From the NCBI GenBank assembly GCA_964568485.1, contig CAZMRA010000007.1:1-39574 (forward strand): DNA of 39,574 nucleotides, in the 5' to 3' direction. How positions within the stretch are numbered: the first letter of the stretch is position 1; each line of letters opens with the position of its first letter. Origin of the DNA: CFX5 sp964568485. GTDB taxonomy: Bacteria; Chloroflexota; Anaerolineae; Caldilineales; Caldilineaceae. Shown here in pieces: positions 35,454-39,574 of the stretch. The notes beneath the pieces are model-generated. The model was not told where the DNA came from. It saw nothing but the letters and a program-made list of their open reading frames with translations, and made no database searches. A program made the translations under genes and the position numbers.

Positions 35454-38400
35454 ATGAGTCAACGCAACAACGAGTACCAACGTTACGAATTCATTTATGA
35501 GATGGAGCGCCTATATTTGCAAGGTGCTTTTAGTGATGAAGAGATGAGCGAGCGTTTGGGGACGGATCGCACGAATGTCTGGCGTATCCGCAAGATCATG
35601 AGCGAGAAGATGGGGATTCCTATTGATCCCCACCCAACCGAGTATGGCAAATGGTACATCCATCCTGACTATAGTATTACCCATATTCCATTTAATCGCG
35701 AGCAGATGGTGGCCCTGTATCTGGCCGCGCGGCGGTTACAACAGCAGACGCGTACGAGCCAAACTTACGTCGCTGATACCCTAGAAAAACTTGCACTAGC
35801 CTTGCACCAACCCTTAGCCCAAGGCCTTGTCAAAGCAGCCCAGCATATTTTTAGCCAAGAACAAGATGAGCAACAACAGCAGGTCTTTTCAACGCTTGTC
35901 CGCTGTTGGCTGGATCGGATTCCGGTGCGAATTACCCATCGTAAGCTGCATGGTGAAGCGCGCGTGTATCGTGTTCACCCGTATCAGATCGAGCCGGCAG
36001 TCTGGGGCGATGGCAATTATTTGATTGGGTTTAGTGAATACCACGGCAAATTGGCAACCTTCAAGCTCAGTCGTATCGAGAAGGTCGTTGCTAGTACAGG
36101 AAGTTTCGAGATTCCTCCCGATTTCAATGTCCATGAGTTGCTCAACTATGCATGGGGCATTTGGCACGCCGACGAGGAGCCGGTCACGGTTAAGCTGCGC
36201 TTTTCCAAGTGGGCTGTGCCGCGCTTAAAAGAGTCGATCTGGCACCCGCAAGCTCGGATTTTTCCTCCAGATGCCGATGGTAGTTGTTTGTGGGAAGTAC
36301 GGGTGGCTGAATGGCGCGAAATGGAACCCTGGGTGAAAGGATGGGGGAGTCAAGTGGAAGTGATCGAACCCCCTGAAATGCGGGAGCGGTTCGTGGCTGA
36401 AGTTGGCCGCTTGGCGCGAATCTACGCGACTGAAGCCCCACCCCCATCACATCGTTTGTTCTGGGCCAAGACCGATGCTGCTGGGCAGACGCATCCTCTC
36501 TTTTGCCACATGATCGACGTTGGCCAAGTAGCGTTGGCCTTGTGGAACCAGGTGCTGACCCGCAGTTTCCATGCGCAAATAGCCACAGCATTGGGAATTG
36601 ATCCAGATGTGGCTGGGCGGCTCTTTGCTTTTTGGTGTGCGATTCATGATATCGGCAAAGCCTCGCCGAATTTTCAGCGCAAGTTTGAGCCAGCCGTGGC
36701 CCGTTTGAAACAAGTGGGTTTCACCTTCCCGCCGGTTTTTGGCAAAAATCAATGTTATCACGCCACGATCTCGGCTCTGGTTTTGCCCGAGTTGTTGAAT
36801 GAAGAGACTGCGCTGAGCATTGAGGACGCGCGTGAAGTTGCCCAAGCCTTGGGTGGTCATCATGGCACTTGGCCCACTTTCGAAATCCGCCGCCAACACG
36901 AACCTCAAATCGGGGATGAGCGTTGGCGCCAGGCCCAACGAGCCCTGGTGCGCGAGTTGATCGATCTGTTTAATCCGCCCCAGATCCAGCACCTTGGCCG
37001 CAACTCCGAAGAACGAGGCACCATTCTGGCCTTGCTTTCGGGCTTCGCTTCTGTGGCGGACTGGCTCGGCTCTATGAGCGACTATTTTCATTTCAGTACC
37101 CCTCAGGTTGCCCCAGAATTGTATATGCAACTGGCAACGCGGCGGGCCGAACGGGTACTCCAGAAGTTAGGATGGACCGACTGGCATCCCCCGACGACGC
37201 CGTTGTCATTTAAGGCATTGCATGGTTTTGATCCCCGCTCGGCCCAACAAGCGGTGATCGAGCTCAACCCCGGTGGCCAGGAGCCAACTTTGTTGATTGC
37301 CGAGGTGCCAACGGGGTCGGGGAAAACCGAATTGGCACTTTATTTGGCAGATCGCTGGGCAGTGGAAGCGCAACACCGTGGGATGTATGTGGCCATGCCC
37401 ACACAGGCGACCAGCAATCAGATGTGGCAACGGGTCGGTAACTTTTTAAGCAAACGCTACCCGCAACAAGTGCTCAACTATCACTTAATTCATGGCAATG
37501 CCCAATGGCAAGATGATCTTCCCGATTTGACCTTTCAAGTGGTCGAAGATGGGAGCGAGGCCGAGGCGCGACAAGGCCAGTTGCAGGCACAAAGTTGGTT
37601 TTTGCCCCGCAAGCGTACGCTTTTGGCACCATTTGCTGTGGGAACTGTTGATCAAGCCCTGCTTAGCGTTCTCCAGACTCGTCATTTCTTTGTTCGCCTC
37701 TTTGGTCTCAGCCATAAAACGCTCATCTTCGATGAGGTCCACGCCTATGACACTTACATGAATACCCTTTTTCAGCGACTGTTGAGCTGGTTACGCGCGG
37801 TTGGAGCTTCGGTCATTATTTTGTCGGCGACGCTGCCTGCCGCCACACGACGCCAGTTGGTGAGCGCGTGGCGTGGTTCGCCTGTAGCAGTTGACCAACT
37901 GACCGGAGACTATCCAGCGGTTACGGTGGCGTCGGCGAGTACGCTCTACACCAAGCGACTCCCCGCCGGTGAGGCGCGTACTGTCAAGTTGGGTTGGATC
38001 GGGTATACGCCTGCCGAGATCGTGGCTGAAGTGCGGACACGAATGCAGGCGGGTGGTGCCATTGCCATCATCTGTAATCGTGTGCGCCGGGCCCAAGAAA
38101 TTTATCAAGCATTGCGGGAGGCCCAGCTTGTGCCTGAGGAGGATCTGATCCTGTTCCATGCTCGCACGCTGGGGATCTGGCGCAATGCTACCGAAAAGAC
38201 AGTGCTCGAGCGCTTTGGTAAGGATACGAAAATCCGTCGGCCAGCGATTGTCGTGGCTACCCAGGTGATCGAACAGAGTTTGGATCTTGACTTTGACCTG
38301 ATGATCAGCGACCTGGCCCCGCTCGATCTTATTCTCCAGCGTGTTGGGCGTTTACATCGCCACAACCGNNNNNNNNNNNNNNNNNNNNNNNNNNNNNNNN

Positions 38401-38978
38401 NNNNNNNNNNNNNNNNNNNNNNNNNNNNNNNNNNNNNNNNNNNNNNNNNNNNNNNNNNNNNNNNNNNNCAAGCGCGCGCGGCCATGGCCGAAAAGCAACG
38501 CAAAGCCGAGCTGGAAGCCAAGCGGCGCTTGATTCAATATCCAACGTATGAGGATCTGTTATGGATGTCGAATGACCAATTAGCCGATGAAGAAGCCGAT
38601 GTGCATCGATCCTTGCAGGCGCTCACTCGCCTGATTGAGCCATCGGTGCGCCTGGTTTGCTTGCATGAAGTCGCGGCTGGTCTGGCCCTCGATCCTGAAG
38701 GCCCGGCTGTTGTCGATTTGGCGGAGAAGCCTTCGCATGAGCAAACCAAAGAACTCGCCCAACGCATTGTTGCTGTTACCCATCCGGCCATCTATCGTCA
38801 CTTTGTAGGTCAGTCAGCACCAGTGGGGTGGCGTGAACACTCCCTCTTGCACACGTACCGGGTGGCCATCTTCAAGAATGGCGCATGCGAGATCCCAGGC
38901 AGCGACTATGTGTTGCGGCTATCGCGTGCCTTGGGTTTGGAGATCACCAAGAAAGCAGACGCCGAGTCTGAAATGTAA
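35454..38978 (+). CDS. cas3: HTH-WYL regulator fused to type I-E CRISPR Cas3 (HD nuclease-helicase)
   Basis: One frame of about 1174 residues (with a 100-N gap at 38369-38468). Residues 1-57 form an HTH (YLQGAFSDEEMSERLGTDRT), 150-215 a WYL-like fold (RVYRVHPYQIEP, GDGNYLIGF, ATFKLSRIEKV), 240-315 a WCX-like extension (VTVKLRFS, GSQVEVIEPPEMRERF). Cas3 begins near 335 (FWAKTDAAGQTHPLFCHMID): HD residues H347, H352, H398-D399, H436, H469-H470; helicase Walker A TGSGKT near 620-625; DEVH 760-763; SATLP 791-795; QRVGRLHRH 962-970. Start ATG has GAGGAG 7 nt upstream. Cas3 is the type I nuclease-helicase that degrades target DNA recruited by Cascade. No stop or restart separates the two halves, so the regulator and effector are one chain. 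Confidence 0.88.
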   Translation: MSQRNNEYQRYEFIYEMERLYLQGAFSDEEMSERLGTDRTNVWRIRKIMSEKMGIPIDPHPTEYGKWYIHPDYSITHIPFNREQMVALYLAARRLQQQTRTSQTYVADTLEKLALALHQPLAQGLVKAAQHIFSQEQDEQQQQVFSTLVRCWLDRIPVRITHRKLHGEARVYRVHPYQIEPAVWGDGNYLIGFSEYHGKLATFKLSRIEKVVASTGSFEIPPDFNVHELLNYAWGIWHADEEPVTVKLRFSKWAVPRLKESIWHPQARIFPPDADGSCLWEVRVAEWREMEPWVKGWGSQVEVIEPPEMRERFVAEVGRLARIYATEAPPPSHRLFWAKTDAAGQTHPLFCHMIDVGQVALALWNQVLTRSFHAQIATALGIDPDVAGRLFAFWCAIHDIGKASPNFQRKFEPAVARLKQVGFTFPPVFGKNQCYHATISALVLPELLNEETALSIEDAREVAQALGGHHGTWPTFEIRRQHEPQIGDERWRQAQRALVRELIDLFNPPQIQHLGRNSEERGTILALLSGFASVADWLGSMSDYFHFSTPQVAPELYMQLATRRAERVLQKLGWTDWHPPTTPLSFKALHGFDPRSAQQAVIELNPGGQEPTLLIAEVPTGSGKTELALYLADRWAVEAQHRGMYVAMPTQATSNQMWQRVGNFLSKRYPQQVLNYHLIHGNAQWQDDLPDLTFQVVEDGSEAEARQGQLQAQSWFLPRKRTLLAPFAVGTVDQALLSVLQTRHFFVRLFGLSHKTLIFDEVHAYDTYMNTLFQRLLSWLRAVGASVIILSATLPAATRRQLVSAWRGSPVAVDQLTGDYPAVTVASASTLYTKRLPAGEARTVKLGWIGYTPAEIVAEVRTRMQAGGAIAIICNRVRRAQEIYQALREAQLVPEEDLILFHARTLGIWRNATEKTVLERFGKDTKIRRPAIVVATQVIEQSLDLDFDLMISDLAPLDLILQRVGRLHRHNXXXXXXXXXXXXXXXXXXXXXXXXXXXXXXXXXXQARAAMAEKQRKAELEAKRRLIQYPTYEDLLWMSNDQLADEEADVHRSLQALTRLIEPSVRLVCLHEVAAGLALDPEGPAVVDLAEKPSHEQTKELAQRIVAVTHPAIYRHFVGQSAPVGWREHSLLHTYRVAIFKNGACEIPGSDYVLRLSRALGLEITKKADAESEM
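38369..38468. other. assembly gap (100 N) inside the Cas3 helicase region
   Basis: One hundred undetermined bases just after helicase motif VI (QRVGRLHRHN). The frame is the same on both sides as drawn, but the true length is unknown. Confidence 0.95.
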
Positions 38979-38993
38979 TGAATGTACGAAAAA

Positions 38994-39044
38994 GTGGCGT
39001 TATTCGGCAACAGTGTGTGCTATGTTGTTGCCAATCAGCTAATG
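38994..39044 (+). promoter_or_regulatory. second dyad operator with embedded -10, upstream of cas8e
   Basis: Left arm GTGGCGTTATTCGGCAAC (38994-39011) differs from the first operator by one base; the right arm keeps the inner GTTGCCAA (39027-39034) but diverges after it. The spacer is again 15 nt with TGCTATGTT (39018-39026) as extended -10, at the same offset. It begins 15 nt after the cas3 stop and ends 14 nt before the cas8e ATG. Confidence 0.75.
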
Positions 39045-39058
39045 CTCTGGAGGAACGA

Positions 39059-39574
39059 ATGCAACCATCCTTTAACTTGATCGACCAACCGTGGATTGGG
39101 GCAGTAGGCCACGAAGACCATCTGCAAGAATACAGCCTGCGTGACCTGTTGTTGCGTGCGCACGAATTGCGCAGCTTACATGATGATTCGCCGCTGGTGA
39201 TTGCCTCGCAGTTGCGCATGATCTTAGCGCTGCTTCATCGGATTTACGAGGGGCCAGCCAACCGTCACGAATGGCAAGCCATCTGGCAGAGTGGACGCTT
39301 TGAGGAAGCTCGCATCGACCGCTACTTTGCGCAGTGGTATGACCGATTTGATTTGTTCGATGCTCAATTCCCATTCTATCAAACAGTGAATTGGCCCGCC
39401 AGCGAACAATCCAAACCGATATCAACTCTCTTGTTCGATTTGGCAACCGGTAATAATGCAACTCTGTTTGATCACACCACTGATGATATGCCCATTGCAT
39501 TGCCTTGTGAGGCGGCGGCGCGCACGCTCATCACAGCCCAAACGTTTGGGCTGGCTGGACCCTGCAATCCGCAA
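39059..39574 (+). CDS. cas8e: type I-E CRISPR-associated protein Cas8e/Cse1 (CasA), 5' part
   Basis: The first 172 residues of the Cascade large subunit; the 3' end is outside the window. It opens with FNLIDQPWIGAVG, the classic Cse1 start (FNLIDxPWI), followed by EYSLRDLLLRAHELRSLHDDSPLVIASQLRMILALLHRIYEGP and GRFEEARIDRYFAQWYDRFDLFDAQFPFYQ, all family conserved. In E. coli it recognises the PAM and recruits Cas3. ATG has GGAGGA 4-6 nt upstream. It follows cas3 by 80 bp with its own operator-promoter, so cas8e and the later genes may be a separate but co-controlled transcript. Cse2, Cas7, Cas5, Cas6e, Cas1, Cas2 and arrays would be expected downstream. Confidence 0.92.
   Translation, partial: MQPSFNLIDQPWIGAVGHEDHLQEYSLRDLLLRAHELRSLHDDSPLVIASQLRMILALLHRIYEGPANRHEWQAIWQSGRFEEARIDRYFAQWYDRFDLFDAQFPFYQTVNWPASEQSKPISTLLFDLATGNNATLFDHTTDDMPIALPCEAAARTLITAQTFGLAGPCNPQ

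Noticed and set aside
34843..39574. CRISPR repeat array
   Set aside because: No set of regularly spaced 28-36-nt direct repeats is visible; the repeated 51-nt elements are dyad operators in front of cas3 and cas8e.

Overview
The window is a draft scaffold piece, with two 10-N and two 100-N runs. It comes from a bacterium that most resembles Chloroflexota (Caldilinea/Anaerolinea-like). This assignment is an inference from gene content and style: Thr/Pro-rich surface linkers, a cyclic-nucleotide-binding plus bacterial-PH membrane protein, a gliding-type ABC/GldG fusion with a DUF4340 partner, and a 7TM sensor-like protein beside ftsK. No rRNA is present to confirm it. Several promoters share an extended -10 of the form TGnTAnnnT (TGGTATACT, TGGTACAAT).

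Layout, left part (1-12.3 kb). A leftward operon holds YaeQ, an APH(6)-type kinase and a GyrI-like protein. It is followed by a rightward aldo/keto reductase, then a rightward GldA/GldF-GldG/DUF4340 export-type ABC module that ends at a strong bidirectional terminator. Leftward come GNAT acetyltransferase-YchF and enolase-superfamily epimerase-P-loop ATPase pairs.

Middle part (12.5-27 kb). A rightward block carries an orphan one-TM protein, a 7TM/GAF-like/helix-turn-helix protein overlapping ftsK, and ftsK itself, broken by a gap. ftsH converges on it. Then come an LPETG-tailed secreted protein behind a repeat-rich promoter, DinB plus a TIM-barrel protein, a promoter-terminator unit that looks like a roughly 65-nt RNA gene, uvrC, and a large three-CNB/two-PH membrane protein.

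Right part (27-39.6 kb). A coupled operon encodes a small membrane protein, a YtkA/FixH-like lipoprotein, a secreted membrane-anchored protein and a NapH/CcoG-like polyferredoxin, which is interrupted by an in-frame TAG. It abuts a zinc-type uptake system (znuB, znuC, znuA leftward) with a divergent Fur/Zur regulator. A tRNA-Glu(CTC) with its own consensus promoter and terminator follows, then an FxLYD-like secreted protein.

The window ends in the start of a type I-E CRISPR-cas operon. Its Cas3 carries an N-terminal HTH-WYL regulator fused in frame to the HD nuclease and helicase. Near-identical 51-nt dyad operators, each bracketing an extended -10, lie before both this gene and cas8e. A self-regulated CRISPR effector is the most interesting proposal here. 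The CRISPR array and remaining cas genes lie beyond the right edge.
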